Positions 33,001 to 45,562 of a stretch of 64,000 nt of DNA are shown one piece after another. Source of the stretch: Clytia hemisphaerica. Its lineage: Eukaryota; Cnidaria; Hydrozoa; Leptothecata; Clytiidae. Both the position numbers and the translations under genes were made by a program. A model generated the notes under the pieces. It did not search any database. It saw only the letters and a program-made list of their open reading frames with translations, and was not told the DNA's origin. Positions within the stretch are counted from its first letter, which is position 1; each line of letters opens with the position of its first letter. The stretch spans positions 1 through 64,000 of the forward strand of contig CACVBU010000795.1 of assembly GCA_902728285.1 (NCBI GenBank), in the 5' to 3' direction.

Positions 33001-33545
33001 TACCGTCAACTGCTCTAACTTGGGACTATCTGACAAAACATGGGACGGCAATTTGGCCACCATTTCACCGAACCTCCAAAGTCATTTGATTTGAGTTAAT
33101 GAATGGCGTATTAAAAAATACACGATTTCTCTTTCACACCTAGTAGGCTTTTAAATCGAAATCCGTAGTGGAACACACATGAATGTCTGGAACAAAGAAG
33201 ACCATATTAGTGGCAAAACGATGGAGCGTTTGACGTCACTCGCGCGGCAAGTTACAAACTCGTTATTTGTTAATCCCATCGGGCGATAGGCGGTGGGCGT
33301 TCTCTAATTCTCCAATCGACGTCCGGTCATTTTGAATGAAAACAAAAAAAGTTAAAAAGGGCGCACTATCAGTGAAAGTTATCGTGACATGTTATGACAG
33401 AACGTATGAGTGATAAACTTAGTGGAGTTATCAAAACAAATTTGTTGTCAAAGAGATTAAACAGTATATAAGTGAAAATACAGGCCAGAATATCAACAGT
33501 CCCATGTTTCGATCAATCGTCCCAAGTTAGAGCAGTTGACGGTAT
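33001..33545. repeat. 545-bp TIR element
   Basis: The ends read TACCGTCAACTGCTCTAACT and, inverted, AGTTAGAGCAGTTGACGGTA. A fragment of the same family (CAGCTCTAACTTGGGACTAT) lies at about 58795-58870 in GSK3 intron 1. No coding potential. Confidence 0.75.
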
Positions 33546-33665
33546 ACAAGAACTAAAACTTTTTGCCAGGTATAAAATGACCCCTCATTTATGATAAGGG
33601 CTTTCAAATGGCATAGGTTTTGAATTTGAAAAATAAGTTTGAAATTTAGACTGGCAGCTCTAGTA

Positions 33666-34170
33666 ACTGTAGCGTTGTGGCTTCTTCATAAAGACGAAAG
33701 ACATATCTGGACTTATTTCGTACTTTTCAGTCTCTTGTTTGTAGTTTTTCTGACTTCCTGGTTCTATGTGACTTATTTTCTATGTTTTCCAACTGACTGA
33801 TTGACTTACTGAAAGATCGCCACCGGTGGGATTTGAACCCACCAAATGCAAAGTCGCATCGTTTGGAAACCCAATGCCTCATCCACTGTGCCACGGATTC
33901 ATGCTGGGAGAGTGTTTCTGACGGCTATTTATATTGTACAAACTACAGACCAGACTATATGAAGAGAAAATCACAAAAGAGTGCTTTTTTCGAGCTCCAA
34001 CCCTAACTGATAATAACCCAATTCCTAGCCAATCTGGTAAGTAACCACATCCAAACCACACCCATACCAAACCCTACTAGGTCGCCTGCAGGTCCTGACA
34101 CTATTCCTGCATCCCGGATCCGAAAAATAGATATATGTCTTTCGCGTTTATGAAGAAGCTTTCACCATCT
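33666..34170. repeat. Inverted-repeat element carrying a tRNA-like segment
   Basis: GGCTTCTTCATAAAGACGAA near the left end faces TTCGCGTTTATGAAGAAGC near the right end. Between them lie the tRNA-like sequence at 33823-33903 and unrelated DNA. It may be a MITE that captured a SINE. Confidence 0.5.
33823..33903 (-). repeat. tRNA-like sequence (SINE head)
   Basis: On the minus strand GTGGCACAGTGGATGAGGC resembles an A box and GGTGGGTTCAAATCCCACC is a perfect T-arm/B box. The 5' and 3' ends (GAATCCG and GGCGATC) do not pair as an acceptor stem, so it is tRNA-derived and not a working tRNA. It differs from the SINE at 1916. Confidence 0.6.
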
Positions 34171-34186
34171 GTAGCTATGTAATTAT

Positions 34187-34423
34187 TACCGTGAAGTCGG
34201 GTAACTTACTTGCATCAGTGGAGGCTAACATGCATAGCCCTCAAATGACTGACCAATCAAAGCAGCAAAATTCCAAAACAAATGAACTACGCAGCTCCGG
34301 TTGCAGCTCTACTCTACCATTTTTGTTTTGATTTAACTTTGTATTTTAAGGACCAGCCAGGTCATTCGTTTAAGGGCTATGCGTGTTAGCCTCCACTGAT
34401 GCAAGTTACCTGATCTCACGGTA
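34187..34423. repeat. MITE with TACCGTGAAGTCGGGTAACT ends
   Basis: The left arm TACCGTGAAGTCGGGTAACT plus GCATCAGTGGAGGCTAACA faces its inverse at the right end, CTCCACTGATGCAAGTTACC. Partial copies lie at about 34618-34815 and 40806-40846, so the family is dispersed locally. Confidence 0.75.
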
Positions 34424-34817
34424 TATTGTTTGCAAAGAGGACAGTAGTACAGTACTCATTATTTTCTGACTTTCTGGAACTCGAAATAACTTTTCTCTGG
34501 GTTCAAAGTGACATGTCTGCCAGCCAAAAAAACGCCCAGCCTTTCTCTCTGCTCTGCTATTCTCAAATCATGTCATCCAGCTATATTGCACAAGGTGGCC
34601 TACCTTTTCCTGTAGCTATTACTGTGAAAAGTCAGGTAACTCGCATCAGTGGAGGCTAACATGCAAACATGCATAGCCCTCAAATGGATGACCTGTCTCG
34701 TCCTTAAAATACAAAGTTAAGTCAAAACAAAAATGGTAGAGTAGAGCTGTGAGCGAAGCAGCGTAAGTTCATTTGTTTTGAAATTTTGCTGCTTTGATTG
34801 ATTGGTCAGTCAGTTAG

Positions 34818-35348
34818 GGGCCGTCGAAAAACGACTTTCCTTTTTTTTAACGGCCTGAGGCCGTTGTTCAGACCCCCTCCCCCCCTACGTCTTAGCTGCC
34901 AAAAAAATTCTTCAAAAGTAAATACTTTCACTGGTCCATGGCCGCCATGTTCTTTCGATTCGTAATCCTCAAAGTTCTTCTTTTCGCACGGAATAAACAT
35001 GTGGTTTTGAGCCGTGACCTTTCAATTTTGAAACTCCAAGCCCCGCAGCAAGTCAGGGCGGGATGGGTGGAGCAAGGAGTCAATTGAGACGGAGGGAAAA
35101 ATTGCTGACTTTCGTCACATGACCAGTCATTTTTCTCGTTGAAGCATTAATTGGTGATCGGGAATAAGGTGAATGTCGTGTCGTTGCTTTGGTCTTAGCC
35201 TTTCTTCACATGTTTCTACTTTTTGGACTGATAAAACTTGTAAGTGAGACTTTCCCTTTTTTAAAAACTTTTTTAACGGCATTGCAGTGACCACCACCCA
35301 CCCCTTACGGCCAGAAGCCGTTAAAAAAAAGGAAAATCGTTTGTCGAC
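34818..35348. repeat. ~530-bp TIR element, AACGGCC family
   Basis: GTCGAAAAACGACTTTCC and TTTTTTTTAACGGCC at the left face GGCCAGAAGCCGTT and AAAAGGAAAATCGTTTGTC at the right. The interior is non-coding with C-rich blocks. Confidence 0.65.
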
Positions 35349-35397
35349 TTTAATGTAAAAATTTAAACCCAGAGCAAAATTTACTGATTGATGATTG

Positions 35398-35836
35398 ATG
35401 TTTTTTTGCTGTGAATTTGGACATTTTCTTCTACGTGCGTTTTAAACGTGGAAAACTTTTGGTTATGAATTTGGACATTTTCTTCCATGTGCGTTTAAAA
35501 TGTGGAAAACTTTTGGTTGTGAGTTTGGACATTTTCTTGCACGTGCGTTTTTTCAAACGCGGAAACTTTTGCTGTGAATTTGGACATTTTCTTCCACGTG
35601 CATTTTAAACATGGAAAACTTTTGGTTTTGAATTTGGATATATTCTTCCACGTGCATTTAAACGTGGAAATTTTTGCTGTGAATTTGGACATTTTCTTTC
35701 ACATGCTTTTAAAACGTGGAAATTTTTACTGTGAACTTGGACATTTTCTTCCCCGTGCGTTTAAAATGTGGAAAATGTTTGTCGTTGACTTGACATTTTC
35801 TTCCACATGCATTTAAAAAATGTAGAAAAGTTTTGC
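35398..35836. repeat. 54-bp minisatellite with CACGTG hairpins
   Basis: About eight tandem units, each with TTTGGACATTTTCTTCC followed by a hairpin-forming CCACGTGCGTTTTAAACGTGG and ending GAAAACTTTTG. The unit is close to 54 bp, 18 codons, so frames on both strands stay open through several units (for example MNLDIFFHVRFKRGKLL). I regard this as a consequence of period and not as a gene. Units diverge by point changes and 1-2 bp indels. Confidence 0.85.
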
Positions 35837-37523
35837 TGTCAGGCAAAAATAAAAAAAAATGGAGTGTTTCCGGAATGCGGGTGAAGGAAAAAAGCTTTGA
35901 TGCGGCCGGCCAGAAAAAAAATTTTTATTTGTAATTTGATTTTTTTGATGACTTAAGTAATATATATATAACATCATTGAAATAGAACTTTAACAATAAC
36001 TTTTATGTACAAACAGTATGAAGTAAGCCCTGAATATACTAATGTATCAACTACCAACTAACAAACAATTCTTGATCTACAAGTGGGAATATCTAACCAA
36101 ACTACTTTTATAGCTTAAATGCTCCAACTTGATTTTTTTTATAATGAACTATATAGATGAATCCATAGTCTGCGGCCAGATCAGAGAATGATTATTTTTC
36201 ACCCGGTTGGTTTCCAGAAATGCTACATTTTTTTATTTTTGCCTCAATTGAAAATTTTTTCAAGCAATATCCTGGCATGAAGACTTTTTTTCTTTTTTTC
36301 TTTTTGGAAATTATGATTGCCAATGTGACATTTTTGTGCTTTTGCAGCATGCTTTTGAAAATTACAAAATGCCTTCTGCTAGGGGAATTTTTTCCTTTCG
36401 ATGTTCTTTCAGATTATGAAAATATTTCCCAGTATATATGAGATTTTTTTTCTTCTTTTGCATTACACTTTTTTTATATAAGAACCAGTAAAATTTTTTT
36501 TTTTTTTTTGCACTTTTAGCTTCTATCATGTTCTTATTAATAGGTATTTTAGGAATTATACCCAATTTTTATTACGTTGACCCCTAAATTGATTGAAATT
36601 GAGTAGTTTCAGGCTCAGCATTGTTCTTAAAAATTGTTCTTATTTTTTTGGCGATTTTGAGCCTCGTTGTTCTTATGAAATTGTTTCCCTGTTTTGAAAG
36701 TTTTTTACTTTTCGACATGCATTTCAAAAAATATAACTTTTGGATGCTATAATTTTTTACCTTTTTTTCAATATTTTATGTTTTACCTTTTCTCCAATAT
36801 TTTATTAAACCTTTTTTCCAATATTTTATATATGAAAGAATATGCAAAATATTTCATCTATTTTGAAAATATAAATTTTCCTTTGGTTTTCTTATTGTAA
36901 AATATTCTCAATTTTTGATGAACAAGATCAATTTTTGTAGATATACATTACCCCCTGATTTAAGAAAACGAAACTAGAGAAAAAGTATTTTAGGTTGAAA
37001 TTTTAAGATATTTGAGTTAAAAAAACTTCAAAAAAGCAGTTTGTTTGAAAATAGAATATCAACTTTTTTTTGGTTCACCAGAGTTTGTACATGTTTAAAA
37101 TGCATTGATAGAAATTTTCCTTGCTCTCGTGACGATCATGAAAATTACCCAAAAAGGTTTGTTCACCATGCAAATATCGCGAAAATAGCCCAAATCATGC
37201 CTTGAATTATTTCCCGATCATGCATCACTCAAACGGCTGGGTACAACTTTTTAAAATTGTATCATAAAATGGCTAACTTTCTCATTCCCGGGAAAACATA
37301 CCTGCCCTGTCTACTTTTTGGCGTTTTGGTCCTTTTCCGTTGTACACTAGCAATCGGAAAGTTTCGCTGGGAATATAAAGGAAGTTTAGCAATCCTACGG
37401 TATGTAGTGAAAAAAACCTTTCGCTTGCGAACACGAGATTTTCGTATTGTGCGTAATCCCTTTTACAATTGATGTAACTGTCAGTCATTTGAGGGCTAAG
37501 CTGAGGAGGGCTATGATGTATAT
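35837..37523. other. AT-rich non-coding stretch
   Basis: Poly-T/A rich. A decayed relative of the CACGC(T)n MITEs lies at 36466-36690 (ACACTTTTTTTATATAAGAA at the left, GTTCTTAT motifs at the right). At 36740-36850 a short CCTTTTTTCCAATATTTTAT motif is repeated about three times. No gene seen. Confidence 0.55.
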
Positions 37524-38777
37524 GGCGGATCTCTAGAAATTGTTTGGTTCCCGTCATTTCGACTTTAAAAAGTGGGTCGGTCGGTCGGTCGGTCAAAAAT
37601 ATTTTTTTGTACATACATACCATCTTTGTTAATTGAAGGTACCTGCATTGTTAGCGACTCCAGAAGTCATGCAACTTTCGTTAATTCAAACCAAATGTTT
37701 CATTTTTCTGTGAACTTTGAACCCTTGGAACTTTTCTTCTATGTATGCTAAAGCGTTCCGGTTTTTACTAAATGAAAGCCCGTGATCTTAGCTTTCCAGC
37801 GGTATATAACACTGTGGACACGGGCTAGACGGCAAATTGGTAAAATGCCGAACGTTTTGCAATATTTTGAAAATTGTTTGCCGACGGGAGAAAAAAAATT
37901 TGCAACTATCGAAAAACAAATGTGTCTGGAAACGGAGGAAAATGTGGTCAAAAAGGTGTTTAATTTTGCATAAATTAATGCAGATTGTGGGGAAATTCCC
38001 TGTTTTCCATCACTTTGTGACCACAAATAGGCCCATAACTTTTGATCTAGAGAAGTTGGGACTTTGGTGTAATACACTTTTTTGCTCAGTTTGAAGAGCT
38101 CTATCATGTGATATAGGTCTTTTTTTAATTTGAAGACCCCCCAAAAACCATGAATTTCCAGGCCTTGCAACTTTGCCTGGAAACGCAAAAAATCGCCAAT
38201 TACTCGTAACTTGCACGATAATATCGTGGAAACTTTTTGATTTTGGAGTCTACATATACTAATTCGTGAGTTTCCACCAAAAAAAGTTAGTTCTAAGATG
38301 TGTGTCACGAAACGAAACATTTATCGACCTCAGCAGCGGGACTAAATGCAATGTCTTCTTTTTTCAAAAAAAGATATATCTTTCGTTATTTTGATAAATA
38401 TACTAAATATTTTACAAATATTTTTATATAATAATATTTTAACACCATCAAAGAATTCTCCCTGCAAATTTGAGGTCTCTAGCTACAGTAGAAAAAGAGA
38501 TATGCAAAATTTAAGAAGCATGACTGGAAAATTTCTTTTTTTCTTTTTTGACACATTTTTCAAATTTTTCCAAGCTATTTTCCTAACCTTTTTTTTGACA
38601 TTTTTAGTCAAATTTTTGACACTAAAATTTGAATATCTTTACAACCACTTATCCTCTGGAGGCCTATGACCCCTCATTTTCTTTCTTTTTCAAAGCTCTA
38701 CAGGATAGGATAGATTTTGAAAAAAAAATTAAAACTTGAAAAATCTTCTGGAGTTGCTAGCATTGTGAGCCCCATAA

Positions 38778-39244
38778 GGCGATGGGAATTTGATGTTCTG
38801 TTTACCGTCGACCGCCCGCATGCTCTTGAGCCACCGCTCAAAAAAGTTCATTATTTCTTAAAAACTCATTATTTTCTTCTTTTCCTGTGCCAAGCTATCC
38901 AAAACACTCAAAGTGAATCAAAAATAACATCTTCGCTAACAAAATGTGCGCCTCGAGTAAGAAACATGGTTCCAATAACATCCGCGAATGGGGCGGGCAT
39001 TTTTTTAAGCAGTAGGCGGCATCAAGGGCGTTTTAGAAATTCGCGTTTTAGACGCGTCTCGAACGCGTTTGAATTTTTGCGCATGTCATTTTGATTCCAA
39101 AAGTGAAAGCAGCTCGATTTCACGTTGGAATTCAAATTCGTTGGAGATTGAAAGCACCAGGTAGGAATAATGAATAATGAAATTTTGCCGCATCAAATAT
39201 TTTTTGAAACGCGACGGTAAACAGAACATCAAATTCCCATCGCC
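38778..39244. repeat. 467-bp MITE, GGCGATGGGAATTTGATG ends
   Basis: The left arm GGCGATGGGAATTTGATGTT, continuing CTGTTTACCGTCG, faces CGACGGTAAACAGAACATCA, which continues to CCCATCGCC at the right. Non-coding interior. Confidence 0.75.
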
Positions 39245-39339
39245 TAAACATCACGCAACATCTTGATTTCAGAAAGTGATGCTTTGCGAGCGTGGTCTGC
39301 TTCCACGAAGGTCCGAATTATGAAATCGGGTTAAAAAAT

Positions 39340-40197
39340 GGGCAGGTCTAAAACGCCTAATACTTACTACTTAATACTTACTACCTAATACTTAATATTT
39401 ACTATATATACCTCAAAATCGCTCGAAAATACCTTTAGAATGATCAGCATGCCAAACATGACCAAATCTAAAATTTTGGTGTTAAAAAAATTTCAAGTTT
39501 TTGTCTTACAGCGTTTTGAAGACATGAAAATATTTTCTCTCTTTTTTCTCTTCACTTCATTTTCCCGCGCTTTTTCTATGAAGTTTACAGACTATACACA
39601 TTTTGTCGAGAGACACTTTTTCGTAGGAGAAAAATATTTTGCTTGCTCATTCATATTAGTTTTATTTATAAGAATCAGTTGATATGATAAAGATAAAGCC
39701 CTAGAAACCAATCTCAAAAAGTAGTGTATGACACTTTACTCGATATGATGCAGATAAATACAAAAGGATACAATTAAATGACCTATATATTCAATCTCAA
39801 ATAACGTTTAAATAACGTTTTAGCAATTTGGATCTTTATAAAGGAGACAGGGGTGTATAAGAATAACTGATTTTAGATATTTGCACATGTGTTTTTATAA
39901 TTAAATCGAAGTCATAATAGAGCAGTAAAAGGAAGAAAAACTAGATAAAGATAATAACCTTTTGCTTTGTACTTATATGAGGCGAAGAAAATATTTACTT
40001 TAATATTCAAATATTCTTTTAGATAACACATTCCACGAAACTAATTTTCTTAGAATATAAATTTCGAACAGGCGAAGGATGGAGAGCCAGGGCCTGGAAG
40101 TTCTGGTCTGTAAAGTATCCAAACGGATTAGGTAGTCAGTATTAGGTATTAGGTAGTAAGTATTAAGTAGTAGGTATTAGGCGTTTTAGACCTGCCC
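39340..40197. mobile_element. 858-bp MITE with GGGCAGGTC ends and a 10-bp duplication
   Basis: The ends are GGGCAGGTCTAAAACGCCTA and, inverted, TAGGCGTTTTAGACCTGCCC, followed inward by TAATACTTACTAC repeats. GTTAAAAAAT borders both sides (39330-39339 and 40198-40207), a 9-10 bp target duplication that fits Mutator-like transposition. A second partial copy is at about 24213-24700. Confidence 0.78.
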
Positions 40198-40428
40198 GTT
40201 AAAAAATCGGGAAATCATGGATAAACTGGTTTTTGGTTCACTTTCCGCTGGCGCGCCGCGCTCGCTATTTCGATTTGAAAACTTGTAAACACTGAGCGCG
40301 CAGAGGTTGGTAATTAGGAATCCAGAAGTGGCAAAAGGGGTCTCCGACTCTCCGACTCTAACTTCAGAGTAAAAATCAGGGTCGGTCGGATGACGGGAAC
40401 CAAACAATTTTTAGAGATCCGCCTATAT

Positions 40429-42667
40429 CATCGGATATATGATGCATGGCTGGTGTCATGGAGCGAGCTAGCCTGGAGATCCATGCTATGATTTCTTATT
40501 CTATATACTGATGGCGAAATATATAGCATGGTATGGGCTGAGAGTTTGAATTTCCCATATCCTAATAACGGTTGAAAACACAGCCAATCAAATCCTGTTA
40601 TTGTTTCACTACTGGTCACACTTTCTTAAAGAAAGCGCAACTTCCGAAATTTGGTTTTTATTTTAGTTAGTGAGGACAGCGCTAAATTCGAATTTCCCAC
40701 ATTAATTTTTTTGAGGCCAAAATCGGACTCACAGCTCTGACCCGTCAAGTATTCATCAGATTTAAAAAAAATACGCAGACGGGTTCCTGTCTAGGAGCGA
40801 GCATGTTTTAGCCTCCACTGATGCAAGTTACCCGACTTCACGGTAGGGGTTTTGGACCTACCCGCAGTGTAAATATAAGACAAACATTCAAAAAAAGTAA
40901 TATAAATAAATACCTTGTGTGATGATCGATGATAGTGCTTTGTTGTGTATAAAATGTGTCAAGCAGCCTGGATGAGCTTTGCTTGAGCTAGTTGAGCAGA
41001 TATGAAATTTTGCAGTCGCCTTCAACCTGAATAAACCCTTCTTACAGAATACTTCAGGTCGAGCCCGACTGAATAAATGCCTCTCCCCCGCTTTTGTCTC
41101 GATACTTTGTAAACAATTTTTGACAGCTTTGGCTCTGTTACTCAGCAGCAGCGCCCGTAGTACACCCACCGCCCCTAGGCGCACTTATACTTTTAAGTTA
41201 AAAGTAGTGACGTCAAAAAATCGAATGTTTGGAGCCGTAAACCGTATACCGTAAACCTGTACCCTGGGTCAGGCCCAGAGGCCCAGTTTTCATAGAGAAA
41301 ATACTATCTTATTCGAGCTGTGATACTCACGGTAGTAAACCTGGGCTCAAAACATTCGAGAAGTCGCAAAGTGGAATAGACGTCATACTGTAATCAGTTA
41401 ATTGTGATGTGAAGATAAAAGCCCAGGATATATAGGGCTAAAATGACGAAATTGAGAGAAACGAACTTAGTTGTGCGCTATGCTGTTACCCTGAGTATCA
41501 GAGGTTAAGTTTTCAAAGAATATAATATCCTCTGAAGACCAATGATAGAAATTTTATCGCGCATGTGTCAATCTAATCACTGTAGAAAGAATCAAAGATG
41601 AAGAGCATGTATTACCTTATTAATGTCTAGCAGACTATATCAGTGTGCAGTTTAATATTTACGAATTCCCCAGAAACCTCCAAGTGTAATTGAAGTGAGT
41701 TTCTTTCGAAAGAAATCTTTTACATGATCCCCAAATGTATAACAGTAATTGCCCCCGCAAGGAGCGCAGCGACTGAGGAGGCACTCATAGCTTCACGCAA
41801 TATATTGGACTGGAATCTCGATTTTTTGCGAATTGTTTTTGTTTTTGTGTTTGCGTCGTAATCGGCTTTCCGGCCAATTAAGTGTTCCGCAAAAATATGG
41901 CGGTAAATTATACAGCGGTAAATGTTATACATATTTTCATATTACGTTATATGCTATTACCATTATTGCGTATTACATTTTATTAGTTTCGATTTAGCAT
42001 TGAAAAGCTGAAGCGAGTGTTATAAATGCAAATTATAGAAAAAGTATAGTGATTACACCATAACACGAATTACAATATTACTTGTGCAAATCAAAACAAA
42101 CAAAATGGCAGACTGGTTATGATGATGAGCTGATTCGTTGACTGGAAAAGGTGTTTTGTATGTCAAATTTTGTTTCTTGTCTTTCAAACTGAATACTAAA
42201 TACTGTAATTTAGTCAGAAGAAGTTTATTTCAGCAATGATTTCAATTCTTTTTCTGGAATCTTTAAAGAAGTTTGCTCAAGTTTTCAAATGTACATTTGA
42301 TATTTTTGTTCAAACTGTAATTTATCTTTGTCTGTTATTATATTAATAACTAGCTTAATTGTTTATAGAGCTTTTTGAGCTTTAAAGACCATCATATGGT
42401 CGTAACTCGAGAAAGTCCTTCTTAGCTTGGTAAAACAAGGTACCGGCAAAGTACAAAAAAGTTGAATGTGCACGTGAGTAAAGTTGAATCCAAAAGTGGT
42501 TGAATGTCAATCAATATATTTTTTTTGGTCTTCAAAATAGATTTACCTCACTTAGAGTGTTTTCACTGTTTGTGTGGTAAATCTATTTCAAAAGCCTAAA
42601 AAAAGTTCGTTTACATTCGTTTAACTTTGCATGCGCTCGTTCCACTTTTTCATGCAGTTGTGATAGA
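40429..42667. other. Non-coding stretch
   Basis: It contains a partial copy of the 34187 MITE (40806-40846) and a small inverted repeat at about 41221-41361 (TCGAATGTTTGGAGCC against GGGCTCAAAACATTCGA). The rest shows no supported gene. Short frames here have no recognisable similarity. Confidence 0.5.
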
Positions 42668-42852
42668 GGCCGTCCATATAGTCCATTCATATAATAGTAC
42701 GTACGCAAAGATTTTCCAAAAATTTGATACCCCCTCCCCCCTTGTACGCAGAGAACAATAGAAATGATGTCATTTAAACAATAGATGTACGCTTTTGCTA
42801 ACCTCTCCTCTCCCCCTTCATTGCGTACGTACTGTATGTGTATGGATGGCCC
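42668..42852. repeat. 185-bp MITE with GTACGTACGC near its ends
   Basis: GGCCGTCCATATAGTCCATT and GTACGTACGCAAAG on the left face CATTGCGTACGTACTGTATG and GGATGGCCCC on the right. C/T-rich centre. Confidence 0.7.
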
Positions 42853-44534
42853 CATAGCCTAAATAACTTACGCTCTAGGGGTTTGTTGAAATAGCTCCAA
42901 TTCTAGCTTTCCAAGTTATGGCATTTAACGGTGGTTAGAGTAGGCACACAGACAGTCATACAGGAACACCATAAAGTGAGAGTATATAGCTAAAAACTCA
43001 AAAAGTCTAGTTTCCTGAAGGCCCGTCTCTTCATTGTCTGCGCTGCAATCATCTTAATGGCTTCGATCCTTGCAGCTTGGAGAAAAGATTGCATCATGAA
43101 AAAGTACTATGCACTTGAAAAAAAATTAGGCACATTTCAACTTTTCGACTGTACGCCTGGACCACAATGACATTCCTTTATTTTTCTTTTGACTGCAATC
43201 ACAGCGTACGCAAGTGGAACCCGGGCCTTAACTAGGATTGGTCTATTTCAGATGGCGCAGAACTTTTTGATGGATTTTATACGCAGTATCATCTTATCAT
43301 CTTACTATTGTTTATTAGGCAAAGTAGCAATAGAGAGTTGTTGAAATATATAGCAGCCAATGAAAAATAAACAAGCTATTTCTGATTGGTTACCTTGTTG
43401 ATTTATTCACCGCACCGCTATATATTTTGCCTACAATCTAAGATGTCTGCTGCATTATCGGAAAAGGTCATTTAGTGAATGATCATGACATATATTGTTG
43501 TAAGAAAAAACAAACAAACAAGGAGATGTGAAAGTCAGTAAGATAATGATACCATGATTTTCGAAATATGTTTTTGAGAAGCTTTTCCAGCTTTTCCTTG
43601 AATTTCATTAAATTGTCAAGCTGCATGAATTCTTTAAGTATTTTGTTAATGGAATATGATTTTTTTTCAATCAATTAATAAATAATTAAATCAATCAATT
43701 ATTCCTGATTATTTTTATTAAAAGCTTTATAACTGCATGACATGACCTTTCTGTGGGGGCATTTAGTGAAAGCTATGACTAGTTTTAATTACTAAACTAT
43801 TAATTATGGAAATGTCCCAACTACAATCATGCTCGACATATATTGAGAATTCCGGTTATTTTAACGTTTTTTCAATATTTCTCTTTAATTTAATCGAATA
43901 TTTCAATTGAAATGGGTTAGCAGACTTCCCAGGCTATATTCTGAACCTTATCGGACTTTTTTTGAAATTTTGGATCTAGCGTTAAAACTCTATCCTTCAA
44001 ATCGAACCTACTTTAGAGCACTTACAAATCGATTATTGTGGTTTCAAAACTTCCTGGGGAATTTCCCTTTTTTCTTATCATTATCAAATAAGACCTTGAT
44101 TGTAAAATTAAAACATAAATTAGAATTGCAAGGGTCCAGAATTTTTGAGATCTCGATGTAGAAATTTTCTTCCAACGCGCTAAAGCATCGGAGCAAAAGC
44201 AAGGCCGGGAATATTTACAAGATCGGAAATGGTTTACTTTAGATTACGGAATTTTGCAAGACCGCGATTTTGCAGTGGGAGAACTAAACCATCGTAGCCC
44301 TTGTTATCTCGTGGATTGTCTGGTTCAGTTCAGCCAAAATACTTTCAGCCTGAAGGGCAATGGGTCACCGCTGTTGAGCCAGACTGCGGATGCAGCACAT
44401 AAAAGACTGACTATTATTCCTTCTTTTGATTTGATGGATTGAATTTTAAACTTCACTAGATCGAGCTTCGGACTTTGTTTTGTACCTTATGTACCCCAAG
44501 ACAAATGAACCCATTTTCAAGCTTTAATGACTAC
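42853..44534. other. Non-coding stretch
   Basis: AT-rich. A short inverted pair (TAGGCAAAGTAGCAATAGAG against CTATATATTTTGCCTA) spans about 43316-43440. Frames at 43907-44161 and 44254-44442 (+) are not recognisable as genes. Confidence 0.45.
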
Positions 44535-45193
44535 CTTAAGGGAGCTTTTTTTGGCGGCAACTAATTTTGGCGGGCAGAAAATAATTTTTTAATTTTGGCG
44601 GGAACTTATTTTGGCGAATGAGGCGAGACCAATTTAATTTGTTGTTCTACGGGCAGATCGTTAGCAAAATATGGGTTGGTCGGTCGGTCGGTAAAATAAA
44701 AATAAATTTTTCATTTATCAGGGTTGGTAAAGTACCGAAAATGTTTTCCAAAAAATATCTGGTTCAAAAATTCCCTTTTTTTTATCTTCGATGAAGATCA
44801 TAATAAAATCTTAGTGTATGGAATGCTTGATTGTCTAAATTTTTCAATTTCTTGAATTAATTTTCAGCTTTATTCAAATTTGATTCTTACAAATAGGTAT
44901 ACATTGTAGTGGAAATTCAATATTATTATTTTTTTGATTTTAGCAAAAATAGGGTCGGTCGGGCCCGTAGAACAACAAATTAAATTGTTGTCGCCTGACA
45001 GCGTAAATTTGTTCTATTTTGCCTTATTTTGAGCAATTTTGATAAATTTCAGGGATTATTTAGGCAAGGAAACAAAAAATGTAAATTTGGCGGGAACTTA
45101 TTTTGGCGAGTGAGCAAAATATTTAATTTTGACGGAACTAATTTTGGCGAATTTCGTCTAAATTCGCCAAATCCGCCGAAATAAGTTCCTTAA
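44535..45193. repeat. MITE with TTTTGGCGG units, carrying a nested MITE
   Basis: The left arm CTTAAGGGAGC plus repeated AATTTTGGCGGGAACTTATT faces an inverted right arm ending CCGAAATAAGTTCCTTAAG. Inside it, 44632-44987 has its own inverted ends (AATTTAATTTGTTGTTCTAC against GTAGAACAACAAATTAAATT) and a GGTCGGTCGG tract, so one element sits in another. Confidence 0.65.
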
Positions 45194-45562
45194 GTACTCT
45201 TCATTTCTGTCAGATATGGTACAAGGTACAATTATAGTTTTTGTCAATCAGGAACTTCAAAAATTGACTTTCTAGGGTCTCTTCGCTAAAATGTCATTAC
45301 CCCCTTCATTGTTCCATAGAAACTTTTCGAAGTCCCAAGGGACCACCATATATTGAGAGGATATTGGGGAATAAAATGAGACATGTTCATGGTAAAACTT
45401 ACTGTATGATTTTAGCGAACATAAGGTAAAAAGTATACGAACCACTAGTTTTAAGAAACGTTTAACAAAAAGAAGTACAGTAAAGATAAAAAATTGCTGT
45501 TTGAAAGAAAGTTCTTTATAGTAAGTAAGATGGTATCTTTTGTTGTCGACTTGCTTTTCAAG

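Larger units (their letters stand above)
37524..40423. mobile_element. 2.9-kb TIR element with nested MITEs
   Basis: The ends read GGCGGATCTCTAGAAATTGT and, inverted, AATTTTTAGAGATCCGCC, followed inward by GGTTCCCGTCAT and GGTCGGTCGG. It is flanked by TATAT on both sides (37519-37523 and 40424-40428), a plausible 5-bp duplication. It contains two further elements (38778-39244 and 39340-40197). No transposase was recognised; the 190-codon frame at 37748-38320 resembles nothing I know. Confidence 0.65.

Noticed and set aside
33823-33903. Functional tRNA gene on the minus strand
   Set aside because: The T arm is perfect but the two ends do not form an acceptor stem.
35411-35816. Coding minisatellite (18-residue protein repeat)
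   Set aside because: Frames open on both strands follow from the 54-bp period; indels change the frame between units and no start or splice context supports a gene.
35398-35836. CRISPR-like array
   Set aside because: The units are contiguous variants with no unique spacers, and the DNA is animal.
37748-38320. 190-codon reverse frame
   Set aside because: Composition follows the AT-rich background, no domain or splice context is recognisable, and it lies inside an inverted-repeat element.
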